From NCBI GenBank assembly GCA_964541225.1, contig CAZIPN010000014.1, positions 1 to 48,847 of the forward strand: 48,847 bases of DNA, given 5' to 3'. The stretch is from CAZIPN01 sp964541225. Its GTDB lineage: Bacteria; Actinomycetota; Coriobacteriia; Anaerosomatales; JAAXUF01. The position numbers were made by a program, and so were the translations under genes. Under the pieces are notes generated by a model. It was not told the DNA's origin. It searched no databases and saw nothing but the letters and a program-made list of their open reading frames with translations. The stretch's first letter is position 1. The number at the start of each line of letters is the position of its first letter. Shown piece after piece: positions 1 through 8,497 of this stretch.

Positions 1-665
1 ACGAGGCATCGATCACAGAGTTCGTCAGCTACAACCTGCGCAAAGAGGGCTACGACGTTGATGTCGCCGCAACCGGCGATGACGCTTTGGAGCTCGCACA
101 CAACCACCCGTTCGACCTCGTCGTGCTCGATGTGATGCTGCCGGGTATGGACGGCTACGAGGTGTGCCGACGGCTCCGCGCCGACTCCACCGTGCCCGTG
201 CTGTTTCTCTCGGCACGCGACACCGAGCTCGACAAGGTCGTCGGCCTCGAGATCGGCGGGGATGACTACCTCGCCAAACCGTTCGGAGTTCGCGAGCTGC
301 AGGCGCGCGTCAAGGCGCTGCTACGCAGGGCTCCGAGCGGAGGCCGCGAAGGCGGAACTGCCGAGAAGATAGAGCTGGCCGGCATCACGCTGGATGAGGC
401 CTCTCACGTCGCTGAGACCAAGGACCGCCCGATCGATCTGACTCCGCGAGAGTTCGAACTGCTTGCGTGCCTGATGAGGCACGGCGGCAAGGTTCTCTCT
501 CGCGACCAGCTCCTTCGCGAGGCGTGGGGCTGGGAGTACCTCGTGGAGACCAAGACCGTCGACACGCACGTCAAGCGCCTTCGCGACAAACTTGAAGCCG
601 CAGGCGTCGACCCCTCGCTCGTCGAGACTGTCCGAGGGTACGGCTACCGCTTCCACGTCGTGTAG
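1..665 (+). CDS. PhoB/OmpR-family response regulator (5' end outside window)
   Basis: Cytoplasmic DNA-binding response regulator of a two-component system, phosphorylated by the kinase that follows. The reading frame is open from the first base, so the true start lies upstream; the internal TTG at 87 is not the start because receiver-domain sequence (ASITEFVSYNLRKEGYDV) precedes it. The receiver shows the phospho-acceptor Asp in VLDVMLPGMDGYE, the switch Ser in PVLFLSA and the Lys in YLAKPFG. The C-terminal winged helix reads LTPREFELLACLMRH, then VDTHVKRLRDKLE and VRGYGYRF, as in PhoB/OmpR proteins. Only the first residues of the receiver are missing. The sensor kinase begins 9 bases downstream, so the pair is co-transcribed. 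Target genes cannot be read from the sequence. Confidence 0.95.
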   Translation, partial: EASITEFVSYNLRKEGYDVDVAATGDDALELAHNHPFDLVVLDVMLPGMDGYEVCRRLRADSTVPVLFLSARDTELDKVVGLEIGGDDYLAKPFGVRELQARVKALLRRAPSGGREGGTAEKIELAGITLDEASHVAETKDRPIDLTPREFELLACLMRHGGKVLSRDQLLREAWGWEYLVETKTVDTHVKRLRDKLEAAGVDPSLVETVRGYGYRFHVV

Positions 666-674
666 GGCCAGCCG

Positions 675-1715
675 ATGCGCTCGGCGCTGAGAACGCGCAT
701 CACGTTCACCATTGTTGGCTTCGCGCTGCTGGGCGTAGTTCTCGGCGCCGCGGTCACGTTCCTCGTGCAGGGGCGGCCGGTTGCGCTTGCCGTTGCGCTC
801 GCGCTCGTCGCCATCGTCGCATGGGCTGTCGGGAGAGGCGCGGCGCGTTCGTTCGTTTCCCCGCTTGAGCGCGTTGGCGTCGCGGCAACCGCATTCGCCT
901 CGGGCAACCACCAGATGCGCGCCGACGTCGAGGGTCCGCGCGAAGTGCGGATTGTGGCGGAAGCCTTCAACCACATGGCTACCGAGGTGGACAACGCGGT
1001 CGACGAGCTCAAGGCCGAGGAGCGACGCAAGACGCAGTTTGTCTCCGACGTCAGCCACGAGCTGCGCACCCCCCTCACCGCGATTCGCGGCGCCGCCGAG
1101 ACCCTGCTTGACGGCGGCGTGGAGCCTGACGACCAACAGCGCTTCCTCTCGACAATCGCGCTCGAAGCCGAGCGTCTCGGCAGGCTTGCAAACGACCTGC
1201 TCACCCTGCAGCGCATCGAAGGAGCGACCGGCGAGCTGCCGCTGCACCTCGTCGACTTGCGCCTTGCCGCCGATCGGGCGGCCACGATGCTCGAGCCGCT
1301 GCTGGAAGACCGCAACGTCACGCTGTCGGTGAACGGCCGACCGCCGCTCGTTCTCGGCGACGTGGACAGGCTGCAGCAGGTGGTGCTCAACCTCGTCGAC
1401 AACGCGAGTCGAATCGTCGGCGAGGGAGGACACGTCGTTGTCGAGCTCACAGCCGAGGGCGACCGCGCGGTGCTGTCCGTGATCGACGACGGCCCGGGCA
1501 TCCCCGAAGCTGACCTGCCGAGGCTCTTCGACCGCTTCTACCGCGCCGACTCCAGCCGCACCCGCGCGAGCGGCGGCGCCGGGCTTGGGCTCGCGATCGT
1601 GCGAGCGATCGTGCGCGCTCACGGCGGGCGCATCGAAGCCGCGAACATGCCAAGTGGGGGCGCAAGGATGACGGTCGTGCTTCCCGCAATTGCCGAGGAA
1701 CCGTACGTCGGCTGA
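675..1715 (+). CDS. Two-component sensor histidine kinase with almost no extracytoplasmic loop
   Basis: Membrane histidine kinase of 346 aa, partner of the preceding regulator. Two hydrophobic helices (about residues 9-31 and 36-53) are separated by only a few residues, so there is no extracellular sensor domain. A HAMP-like segment follows (about 54-110), then the dimerisation/phospho-acceptor helix with FVSDVSHELRTPLTAIRG (His128). The ATPase domain has an N box NLVDNAS (Asn243), a G1 box DDGPGIP, an F box RLFDRFYR and a G2 box GGAGLGLAIV. The N box lacks the usual lysine/tyrosine after the NA motif (it reads SRIV), which is slightly unusual. The signal is probably sensed in the membrane or through a partner protein. 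The stop lies 5 bases from the convergent bioY stop. Confidence 0.95.
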   Translation: MRSALRTRITFTIVGFALLGVVLGAAVTFLVQGRPVALAVALALVAIVAWAVGRGAARSFVSPLERVGVAATAFASGNHQMRADVEGPREVRIVAEAFNHMATEVDNAVDELKAEERRKTQFVSDVSHELRTPLTAIRGAAETLLDGGVEPDDQQRFLSTIALEAERLGRLANDLLTLQRIEGATGELPLHLVDLRLAADRAATMLEPLLEDRNVTLSVNGRPPLVLGDVDRLQQVVLNLVDNASRIVGEGGHVVVELTAEGDRAVLSVIDDGPGIPEADLPRLFDRFYRADSSRTRASGGAGLGLAIVRAIVRAHGGRIEAANMPSGGARMTVVLPAIAEEPYVG

Positions 1716-1720
1716 ATGCG

Positions 1721-2332
1721 CTAGGTCGAGGTTGCTCGGCGCACGGCCGTGGCCACGACAATGGCGACCGCTCCCTTGATCAGATCCGGGATCAAGAACG
1801 GCGCGACGCCGCCGATGAAGGCCGCAATCGCCGACATGTGCGTCGGCCCAAACGCGAGCCATGCCCAGCCGACGAGGTAGACCACCGCGACGGTCACGAC
1901 ACTCGCCGCGACATCGGCGATCGCCCTCTCGAAAGCCGCGGCGATCGCCCTGCGCGTCAGCGCGCCCGCGAGCGCCCCGAGCACGAACCCGACGATGTAG
2001 CCACCCGTTGGGCCGAAAAGAACGCCCAGCCCGCCGGCTCCGTGCGCGTACACGGGAACTCCCGCGGCGCCCAACACCAGGTAGACGCCCATGGCGAGGG
2101 TCGCCCACTCGGCGGGAAGCAGGAGCGCCGCGAGAACGACGGGGAAGATCTGGAGCGTGATGGGGACTGTCCCGACCGTCACCGCAAATGGTCCCAATGC
2201 CGCCATGATGGCAGCGATGAGCGCGGCAGCCACCAGGTTCTGCACGCGAGAGCGCGCCGCGATGCCACGGCCCGGCTCAACCCCAACCGCGCTTGGGACT
2301 CCGGAATCAGACGCTACTTCCTCGGCGGGCAT
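1721..2332 (-). CDS. bioY: BioY biotin transporter substrate-binding component
   Basis: Integral membrane S component of a biotin ECF transporter, 203 aa with about six helices. Family motifs are VPITLQ (residues 56-61), GVPVYAHGAGG and GPTGGYIVGF (107-116). A longer frame starts at 2380, but I choose ATG 2332: it has a strong ribosome site (AACGGAGGATCT directly upstream) and the longer form would translate through the BirA operator. No EcfA/EcfT or BioM/BioN genes are in the window, so BioY either works alone or uses a shared energising module encoded elsewhere. It lies directly after birA, and the intervening operator predicts repression when biotin is plentiful. It converges on the sensor kinase gene with 5 bases between stops. 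Confidence 0.93.
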   Translation of the reverse strand: MPAEEVASDSGVPSAVGVEPGRGIAARSRVQNLVAAALIAAIMAALGPFAVTVGTVPITLQIFPVVLAALLLPAEWATLAMGVYLVLGAAGVPVYAHGAGGLGVLFGPTGGYIVGFVLGALAGALTRRAIAAAFERAIADVAASVVTVAVVYLVGWAWLAFGPTHMSAIAAFIGGVAPFLIPDLIKGAVAIVVATAVRRATST

Positions 2333-2340
2333 AGATCCTC

Positions 2341-2370
2341 CGTTAACCATCGCGGGAACGACGGTTAACG
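2341..2370 (-). promoter_or_regulatory. BirA operator in front of bioY
   Basis: Perfect inverted repeat CGTTAACC (2341-2348), 14 bases, GGTTAACG (2363-2370). Known BirA sites have the form GTTAACC or GTAAACC, 14-15 bases, then the reverse complement, so arm and spacing both fit. It overlaps the proposed -10 of bioY and ends just before its ribosome site. The adjacent birA has the N-terminal DNA-binding domain needed to use it. Confidence 0.88.
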
Positions 2371-2396
2371 GTAGCGGCACCGGTGCACAGCGTCAA
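2368..2396 (-). promoter_or_regulatory. Putative bioY promoter
   Basis: On the minus strand TTGACG (2391-2396) is followed after 17 bases by TACCGT (2368-2373). The -35 begins right after the birA stop and the -10 overlaps the upstream arm of the BirA operator. That geometry suits repression by BirA-biotinyl-AMP. The -10 is a weak match, so activity is inferred. Confidence 0.5.
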
Positions 2397-2397
2397 C

Positions 2398-3375
2398 TCA
2401 CTGCCGCAGGGTAACCTCCCCTGCCGCGATCCCGAGGGTCGAGCCGCTGTCGTCCTTCAATATCAGCCAACCATCGTCATCGACGCCGAGCACCTCACCC
2501 TCAGCGCGCACGCCGCCGCTAGCATCGCTGACCCGCACGGACTCTCCGGCGAGCGCGAACCGCGCTTCGTACTCTGCGCGCATCGCCGAGAAGCCGTCGC
2601 GCGTCCAGGCCCGGTACGCCTCGGCGATCCCATCCAGCTCGGCTGCCGCGACCTGCGCGAGGCGCACGGGACCCGCGAAATCCTCCAGGTAGGACGCACG
2701 AGCCGCACCGCCTTTCGGATCGGGAATGGCGGGCTCGCCCCGCCGCACGTTCACGCCGATTCCCGCGACTACCCACGTCACCGCATCTGACTCGGCCGAC
2801 ATCTCATGCAAGAGCCCCGCGAGCTTTCCCTGCCCGAGCAGCACGTCGTTGGGCCACTTCAGCTGAGGCGAAACGCCCAGCGTCTCGAGACCGCGTGCAA
2901 CACCCAGCGCCAAAGCAAGGCTCAGCGACGCCACCTCGGCAGGAGCCACACGCGGCCGGAGCACGACGGAGAGGTAGACGCCGCCGCTCGGCGACTCCCA
3001 TGACCTGCCGAGCCGACCCTTGCCAGCCGTCTGCTTGGCGGCCAGAAACACGCTGCCTTCTGGCGCTCCCGCGCGTGCCGCCGCACGGGCGTCATCGTTG
3101 GTTGACCCGGTCGTGAGCCCGCCGTGCAGTTCGCTCCAGAACTCCGACGCGAGCAGGGGCCGAACCTCGGCGGGCAGCGGCAGATCGGGGCTCGCGATGA
3201 GGCGGTAGCCGCTCCCAGGAACCGCCGCGATCTCGTAGCCGAGATCCCTCAGCGCTGAGACGTGCTTGCTCACGGCAACCCGGCTCACACCCAGCTCGGC
3301 CGCAAGGACCTCGCCGCTCATGCTGGCGCCGTCGGCCATCCGTAATGCCGACAGAACCTCATCCCTATTGGTCAT
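2398..3375 (-). CDS. birA: Bifunctional biotin-protein ligase / biotin operon repressor BirA (group II)
   Basis: Makes biotinyl-5'-AMP and transfers biotin to carboxylase carrier domains; the adenylate-bound dimer also represses biotin genes. The 325 aa protein has an N-terminal helix-turn-helix (about residues 5-60, core SGEVLAAELGVSRVAVSKHV), marking it as a regulatory group II ligase. The catalytic domain shows GKGRLGRSW, KWPNDVLL and GIGVNVRRGE, and there is a C-terminal SH3-like segment. I chose ATG 3375 rather than the longer frame from 3432 because AGGAG lies about 10 bases upstream; it overlaps the dedA stop by 11 bases. The likely target operator lies immediately downstream, before bioY. 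Confidence 0.94.
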   Translation of the reverse strand: MTNRDEVLSALRMADGASMSGEVLAAELGVSRVAVSKHVSALRDLGYEIAAVPGSGYRLIASPDLPLPAEVRPLLASEFWSELHGGLTTGSTNDDARAAARAGAPEGSVFLAAKQTAGKGRLGRSWESPSGGVYLSVVLRPRVAPAEVASLSLALALGVARGLETLGVSPQLKWPNDVLLGQGKLAGLLHEMSAESDAVTWVVAGIGVNVRRGEPAIPDPKGGAARASYLEDFAGPVRLAQVAAAELDGIAEAYRAWTRDGFSAMRAEYEARFALAGESVRVSDASGGVRAEGEVLGVDDDGWLILKDDSGSTLGIAAGEVTLRQ

Positions 3376-4051
3376 CGTCGGCGCGCTCCTGCTCGTATGC
3401 GGCTGCGTTCCTCGCGATGACCCGCTTGTCACGTCGACGCTTGGCGAACCACAACAGCGCGCCTACCAGCACTGCGGCCGCAAACAGGAGCCACGAGACT
3501 GCGCCAAAGACCTTGAGTCCGGTCCGGAAGTTCTCGCCGAGGAACCATCCAATGCCGACGAGCGCCGACGCATAGACGAGCGCGGAGAGCAGCGAATAGA
3601 GCTCGAACCAGAAGAGGTTCATCCTCGACGCACCCGCCAGGGCTGGCACGACGTTCTTGATCACCGCTACGTAGCGCGCGAGAAACACCGTGGCAGATCC
3701 GTGACGTTCGAAGTACTCCTCGGCAGCTTCGATGGCCGTCAGACTCATGCCGAAACGTGGCCCCACGCGCTGGATAAGACCGCGTCCGCCGCGATGTCCG
3801 ATGGCGTAGCTCACGTTCATGCCGACCATCGACCCGGCTGTCGCCACTAGGATGAGCCACCACGGCGAGAGGTGCGACCCCGGGTTCGTCACCGCAGCCA
3901 CAGCTGCAGCTGCGGTGATCAGATCGCCCGGAGTGAAGCTGCCGACAACGAAGACGCTTTCCAGAACAGTCGCCGCGAACACGATCGGATAGCCCCAGGT
4001 GGCCAGGGTGTAGAGCGCCCACGCAACGACTGTCTGCAGAAGCTGACTCAT
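3365..4051 (-). CDS. DedA-family membrane protein
   Basis: Polytopic inner-membrane protein of 228 aa. The N-terminal half has the DedA-type re-entrant segment ESVFVVGSFTPGDLITAAAAV and the middle has FLARYVAVIKNVVPALAGAS, corresponding to the family's conserved Arg-rich segment followed by an AG motif. The C-terminal tail is charged and cytoplasmic (KRRRDKRVIARN onward). DedA proteins are implicated in lipid carrier flipping (undecaprenyl phosphate or phosphatidylethanolamine) and proton-motive-force homeostasis; the substrate here is unknown. It sits between nadC (48-base gap) and birA (11-base overlap), apparently as a passenger of the cofactor operon. The motif is less canonical than in E. 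coli YqjA or YghB. Confidence 0.85.
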   Translation of the reverse strand: MSQLLQTVVAWALYTLATWGYPIVFAATVLESVFVVGSFTPGDLITAAAAVAAVTNPGSHLSPWWLILVATAGSMVGMNVSYAIGHRGGRGLIQRVGPRFGMSLTAIEAAEEYFERHGSATVFLARYVAVIKNVVPALAGASRMNLFWFELYSLLSALVYASALVGIGWFLGENFRTGLKVFGAVSWLLFAAAVLVGALLWFAKRRRDKRVIARNAAAYEQERADDDQ

Positions 4052-4099
4052 GCTCGATACTCTCTCATGCCCGATGCGCGTGCGCGCGGCCCGCGCCTA

Positions 4100-5017
4100 C
4101 TACACCTCATCGAGCCCGAAGTCGATCGGGGACACACCAAGCGTCAACGCACTGGCGCTCACTCGGTCAACGCCTGTCGCCGCAAGCGCCCCCAGCCGCG
4201 AGAGGGTGATGGTGCCGGAAGCCTCTGTCGCCACCGAGCGGCCCACCTCATTCGCCGCCTGCCTGACCGCCTTGACCGCCTCGGCAAGCACGTCGTCAGG
4301 CATGTTGTCCAGAAGGACGAAGTCGGCGCCGGCCCCAACGGCTTCCAATGCTTGCGCGATTGTGTCGGCCTCCACCTCCACCAACAACTCCCCGTGCGCC
4401 GCCCGCGCCGAGGCGACAGCGGAGCCTATCCCGCCTGCAGCACGGATGTGATTATCTTTCACGAGAACCATGTCGTGTAGCCCCATCCGATGGTTGGTCC
4501 CGCCTCCAACCGCGACAGCGTACTTCGAGAGCGCACGAAGTCCCGGATAGGTCTTGCGCGTGTCGCACACAGCGAGCCGGGGCCCCGCCGCCTCAACCCA
4601 GCGCGCCGTCTCGGTAGCGATTCCCGAGAGCACCATGAGGAAGTTGAGCGCGGTACGCTCGGCAGCCAGCACCGCCGCGGCCACACCCTCGATCTCAAGC
4701 ACCGGCGTCCCAGCGGCGACGTGCGCTCCTTCGGCCACTAGCGGGAACGTCTCGATCGGTTCGAACAGGCCCGCAGCAGCCGAGAGCCGATCGAACACCG
4801 CTGCGGCAACCGGCAAGCCAGCCACCACTGCGTCTTCGCGAGCGACGACGCGTCCCGCGAAGCGCATGTCGAGTCCAACTGCCGAGAAGCTTGTTGCGTC
4901 ACGTTGTAGCAGCGCGGTGGAGCCCATGGCGTGCGCCGAGAACCGCTCCAGCTCTACCCCCAGGTCCTCGGCGAGTGCCACAGCGATGATGTCGTCGAAA
5001 TCGGGTGGCGTGAACAT
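4100..5017 (-). CDS. nadC: Nicotinate-nucleotide pyrophosphorylase (quinolinate phosphoribosyltransferase)
   Basis: Converts quinolinate and PRPP to nicotinate mononucleotide, CO2 and pyrophosphate, the third step of de novo NAD synthesis. 305 aa, slightly longer than the usual ~280. Signature segments are ERTALNFLMVLSGIAT (120-135), DTRKTYPGLR (152-161), GGGTNHRMGLHD (171-182), VKDNH (186-190) and LLDNM. The C-terminal phosphate-binding part reads EASGTITLSRL...GVDRVSASALT. It starts 9 bases after the nadB stop with a GAGG ribosome site overlapping that stop, so it is translated from the same nadABC message. Confidence 0.96.
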   Translation of the reverse strand: MFTPPDFDDIIAVALAEDLGVELERFSAHAMGSTALLQRDATSFSAVGLDMRFAGRVVAREDAVVAGLPVAAAVFDRLSAAAGLFEPIETFPLVAEGAHVAAGTPVLEIEGVAAAVLAAERTALNFLMVLSGIATETARWVEAAGPRLAVCDTRKTYPGLRALSKYAVAVGGGTNHRMGLHDMVLVKDNHIRAAGGIGSAVASARAAHGELLVEVEADTIAQALEAVGAGADFVLLDNMPDDVLAEAVKAVRQAANEVGRSVATEASGTITLSRLGALAATGVDRVSASALTLGVSPIDFGLDEV

Positions 5018-5026
5018 GCGTGTGCC

Positions 5027-6721
5027 TCAGTCCGATGTCTCGACGTGCTCGGGTACGGATGCCGGGGCAGCGCATTCGTGAGCAGCATGGATTGGCGCGA
5101 AGCGAGGCTCGCTTCCTCGGCACATGACCGTTCGGCCGAGCCAGTGCACGTCATCTCGCTCGGGATAGTCCAGCCGATAGTGGCAGCCACGCGATTCAGT
5201 GCGCAGCCACGCCGCATGCGTGACGAGGGCGGCGACGCTGGCGAGGTTCCTCAGCTCCAAGTCCTCCGAGTTCACCGACGCATTGGGCAGGCGCGAAGCG
5301 AGGGACTCAAGCACATCGGCGGCTTGCGCAAGTCCCTCGTTGGTGCGGCTCACGGCGACGTGACGTTGCATCGTGCCGCGCAGCTCGCGCAATGCCGACG
5401 CACAATCCTCGGCATTGCCGATTCCCTCAACGCCTTCAACGGCAACACGATACGACGAGTCCGATGCAGCGATCTCTTCGAGCGCTCGCACGATCCGCCG
5501 AGAAAAGACCAGGCCCTCAAGCAGCGAGTTGCTCGCGAGGCGGTTCGCCCCGTGCAGGCCAGTCGCGGCAACCTCGCCGGAAGCGTACAGGCCGGGCAGG
5601 CTCGTGCGTCCATCGATATCGACTCTCACGCCGCCCACAACATAGTGCGCGGCCGGAGCAACGGGGACCAAGTCGCGCGCGAGATCGTAGCCAGCATCCG
5701 CGCACGCCGCCCAGATCGTCGGGAAGCGCACCCGCAGATGCTCCTCGCCGAGGTGACGCGCGTCGAGCATGACGTTGTGACGATCCGTCTGCGTCATCAC
5801 GCGTTCGATCGCGCGAGAGACAACATCGCGCGGCGCGAGTTCGGCGAGCGGATGAACGCCGAGCATGAAGCGATTGCCATCGGAATCCAGTAGATAGGCT
5901 CCCTCGCCCCGAAGCGCCTCGGTGATGAGGAAGCGGGGCGCGGCTTCGTGATCGAGCGCCGTGGGGTGAAACTGCACGAACTCGAGGTCAGCGACTTCGG
6001 CTCCGGCTCGCCAGGCCGCTGCCAACCCATCGCCGGTCGCGATGAGCGGGTTGGTGGTGATGCCGTATGCCTGGCCAGCACCTCCGGTGGCAAGCACCAC
6101 AGCGTCGGCCCAGAAGACCTCGAAGCTCCCGTCTTCTGGATCGAGCACCAGAGCGCCGACACAACGCTCCTCCACCGTGAGCAGATCAACCAGAAATCGA
6201 CGCTCGAACACGTCGACCGAGGACGATCCCAGCGCCTTTGTGAGCGCGCTCTGAATCGCGGCTCCCGTCGCGTCACCCGAGTGAAGAACACGCGGCAGCG
6301 AATGGCCGCCTTCGCGAGCGAGCGCGACTTCCCCGCCCTCCTCAAGATCGAAGCGCACGCCGAGATGCTGCAGATCAGCAAGCGCTTCAGGTGCCTCGCC
6401 GACAACCGCGCGCACTACGTCCTCGTCGCACAGTCCCTGGCCGACGACAAGGGTGTCGGCGAGGTGCAATTCCACCGAGTCAGCTTCTCCCACCGCACCG
6501 GCGATGCCGCCCTGCGCGTACCACGTGTTGGTCTCGGTGATCACACCCTTGGTGACGAGCGCGACGGTACGCGAGCGTGACGCCGCCAACGCTGCCGTCA
6601 ACCCGGCGATTCCGCTGCCAACGACCAGCACTCCGCATTCGTGTTCGGTGCACTCGGCGGTGTCGAATGGCAGCAGATAGCGCCGAAGCAGCGCGTCAGG
6701 TACGACTCCAGCCCTAGCCAA
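5027..6721 (-). CDS. nadB: L-aspartate oxidase
   Basis: FAD enzyme oxidising L-aspartate to iminoaspartate, which NadA condenses with dihydroxyacetone phosphate. 564 aa. The FAD-binding loop is VVGSGIAGLTAALAAS (residues 33-48). Family segments NTWYAQGGIAGAV, HSLPRVLHSGDATG, VQFHPTAL and ASGEVAATGLHGANRLASNS are all present. The N-terminal extension before the FAD motif (about 28 residues) depends on the TTG start at 6721, which overlaps the nadA stop by 8 bases; I see no better ATG or GTG in frame before the FAD motif, so the exact start is uncertain. In anaerobes fumarate can replace oxygen as electron acceptor (family knowledge). Confidence 0.95.
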   Translation of the reverse strand: MARAGVVPDALLRRYLLPFDTAECTEHECGVLVVGSGIAGLTAALAASRSRTVALVTKGVITETNTWYAQGGIAGAVGEADSVELHLADTLVVGQGLCDEDVVRAVVGEAPEALADLQHLGVRFDLEEGGEVALAREGGHSLPRVLHSGDATGAAIQSALTKALGSSSVDVFERRFLVDLLTVEERCVGALVLDPEDGSFEVFWADAVVLATGGAGQAYGITTNPLIATGDGLAAAWRAGAEVADLEFVQFHPTALDHEAAPRFLITEALRGEGAYLLDSDGNRFMLGVHPLAELAPRDVVSRAIERVMTQTDRHNVMLDARHLGEEHLRVRFPTIWAACADAGYDLARDLVPVAPAAHYVVGGVRVDIDGRTSLPGLYASGEVAATGLHGANRLASNSLLEGLVFSRRIVRALEEIAASDSSYRVAVEGVEGIGNAEDCASALRELRGTMQRHVAVSRTNEGLAQAADVLESLASRLPNASVNSEDLELRNLASVAALVTHAAWLRTESRGCHYRLDYPERDDVHWLGRTVMCRGSEPRFAPIHAAHECAAPASVPEHVETSD

Positions 6722-7628
6722 TCGAGATCATCTTCTCGACCGCCGCAAGTGCTCGCACACGAACGTCCTCGGCAACAGTGACTTCGCCGGTTCCGTTCGC
6801 GATGCAGTCACGAACCTTCTGCAGAGTGGTGAGCTTCATGTTGGGGCAGATCATCTTGGGCGCGAGTTCGAAGAATCTCTTGCCAGGTGCCGCCTTCCCA
6901 AGAGCATGGATGAGTCCCGATTCCGTGACGACGATGAATTCCTCGGCCGAGTTCGATGCGGCGAACGCCAGCATCTGTGATGTGGAGAGCACCGCGTCGG
7001 CGAGATCGACCACCTCTGGTCGACACTCCGGATGCACCATCACGAGCGCGCCGGGATGCGCTTCTCGGGCAGCTGTGACCTGATCGGCACTGACCTCGTC
7101 GTGCCTCGGACAGCAGCCTTCCCAGCTCTCGACGGTGACGTCCGGCAGCGCTCTGGCCACCCAGTCACCCAGGTTCTTGTCGGGCGCAAACAGAATGTGC
7201 TTGGCGCCGAGCGCCCGCACTACCGCGACCGCGTTGGCGCTGGTCACGCACACGTCGCTTTGGGCCTTGACCTCCGCCGATGAGTTCACGTATGTCACCA
7301 CTGGCACGCCAGGATGCTCTGCCTTCCATACGGCAAGCTGCTCGCCCGTGATCATGTCGGCCATGGGACAGCCCGCCTTGGGCTCGGGCAGGAGTACGCG
7401 TTTCTCAGGCGCCAGAATCTTGGCCGTCTCGGCCATGAAGTGAACACCCGCGAACACGATAGTGCTGGCGTCGGTACCCGCCGCCTGCCGAGACAGCCCC
7501 AGCGAATCTCCCACGAAGTCGGCAACGTCTTGCACCTCGGAGCGCTGGTAGTTGTGCGCGAGGATGACGGCATTTCTCTCCGCCGCCAGGGCGCGAATCT
7601 CGGCCGAAAGTGCTGTTACATCTATCAC
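6714..7628 (-). CDS. nadA: Quinolinate synthase (4Fe-4S)
   Basis: Condenses iminoaspartate with dihydroxyacetone phosphate to quinolinate using an oxygen-labile 4Fe-4S cluster. 304 aa, the short class. Likely cluster ligands by family spacing are Cys87 (KAGCPMAD), Cys173 (in EGCCPRH; Cys172 is adjacent) and Cys261 (MICPNMKLTTL). HPEC at 199-202 is the conserved non-ligand motif. The start is GTG 7628, overlapping the panC stop by 4 bases (GTGA). It heads nadABC within a longer panBC-nadABC message. The fragile cluster fits a largely anaerobic lifestyle. Confidence 0.96.
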   Translation of the reverse strand: MIDVTALSAEIRALAAERNAVILAHNYQRSEVQDVADFVGDSLGLSRQAAGTDASTIVFAGVHFMAETAKILAPEKRVLLPEPKAGCPMADMITGEQLAVWKAEHPGVPVVTYVNSSAEVKAQSDVCVTSANAVAVVRALGAKHILFAPDKNLGDWVARALPDVTVESWEGCCPRHDEVSADQVTAAREAHPGALVMVHPECRPEVVDLADAVLSTSQMLAFAASNSAEEFIVVTESGLIHALGKAAPGKRFFELAPKMICPNMKLTTLQKVRDCIANGTGEVTVAEDVRVRALAAVEKMISIG

Positions 7629-8497
7629 AGAGTGGCTCCTGTCGCAGGTGCGAGTTCGCAGTTGTCTATGAGCCGAGTGCCGCCGACACGACCCGCAATG
7701 AGTGCGCGGGCCTGCCGGTCGACGATGAGGAGCGGCTCAAGCGTATCGGCATCGACCACAGCCGCGTAGTCCAACCGAATCGCGCCGGGCGCAGAAGCGG
7801 CTGCGGCCTGCCGCATGACGATATCGAGGGCATCGCCGCTGCGTTCGCCGCCCTCAAACGCTTCTGCCGCCGCGCGAAGCGCCTCGGGCAGCGCAAGCGC
7901 GTGGTCGCGTTCCTCGGCAGACAAGTAGGCGTTGCGGCTGGAGAGCGCCAGGCCGCGCTCGTCGCGAACGATCGGATGGCCGACGACCTCGATGTCGAAA
8001 TCGAGATCGTGAGCCATACGTCTGATGATGGCCAGCTGCTGGAAGTCCTTCTCGCCAAAGAACGCGAAGTCGGGCCTGACCAGATTGAAGAGCTTGGCGA
8101 CGATGGTGGCGACACCGACAAAATGGCCCGGCCGTGCCTCGCCCTCCCAGCGCTTCGCGGCTGGCCCCGGATCGACGGTCACAAGCACGCCAGAGCCGTA
8201 CATCGTCTCGACGCTGGGAGCAAATACGAGGGACACGCCCTCGGCAGCCAGAAGCGCCAGATCGTCTTCGACATGCCGCGGATATCGCATGAAATCCTCG
8301 TCGGGACCGAACTGCGTAGGATTCACGAAGATCGAAACCACAACGACGTCTGCGCGCTCGCGTGCCGCGCGCACGAGAGCGATGTGGCCATCGTGCAAGG
8401 CGCCCATAGTCGGCACAAGGCCCACACTCTTGCCCTGCCCGCGTGCCTCGGCAATCACCGAACGCAACTCCGCTTTGGTTGCGATCATCTCGATCAC
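7625..8497 (-). CDS. panC: Pantoate--beta-alanine ligase (pantothenate synthetase)
   Basis: ATP-dependent ligase joining pantoate and beta-alanine to make pantothenate, the coenzyme A precursor. 290 aa. The nucleotidyl-transferase motif is PTMGALHDGH (29-38). Then come FVNPTQFGPDEDFMRYPR (57 onward), FGEKDFQQL and the KMSKS-like loop LALSSRNAYLS. The start is taken as GTG 8497, overlapping the panB stop by 4 bases; an ATG three codons downstream is possible. No panD (aspartate decarboxylase) or panE is visible in the window. Confidence 0.96.
   Translation of the reverse strand: MIEMIATKAELRSVIAEARGQGKSVGLVPTMGALHDGHIALVRAARERADVVVVSIFVNPTQFGPDEDFMRYPRHVEDDLALLAAEGVSLVFAPSVETMYGSGVLVTVDPGPAAKRWEGEARPGHFVGVATIVAKLFNLVRPDFAFFGEKDFQQLAIIRRMAHDLDFDIEVVGHPIVRDERGLALSSRNAYLSAEERDHALALPEALRAAAEAFEGGERSGDALDIVMRQAAAASAPGAIRLDYAAVVDADTLEPLLIVDRQARALIAGRVGGTRLIDNCELAPATGATL

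Noticed and set aside
321..2108. A 595-codon open frame on the minus strand opposite the two-component genes
   Set aside because: Arg/Ala-rich, no domain, fully antisense to well-supported regulator and kinase genes; a by-product of high GC content.
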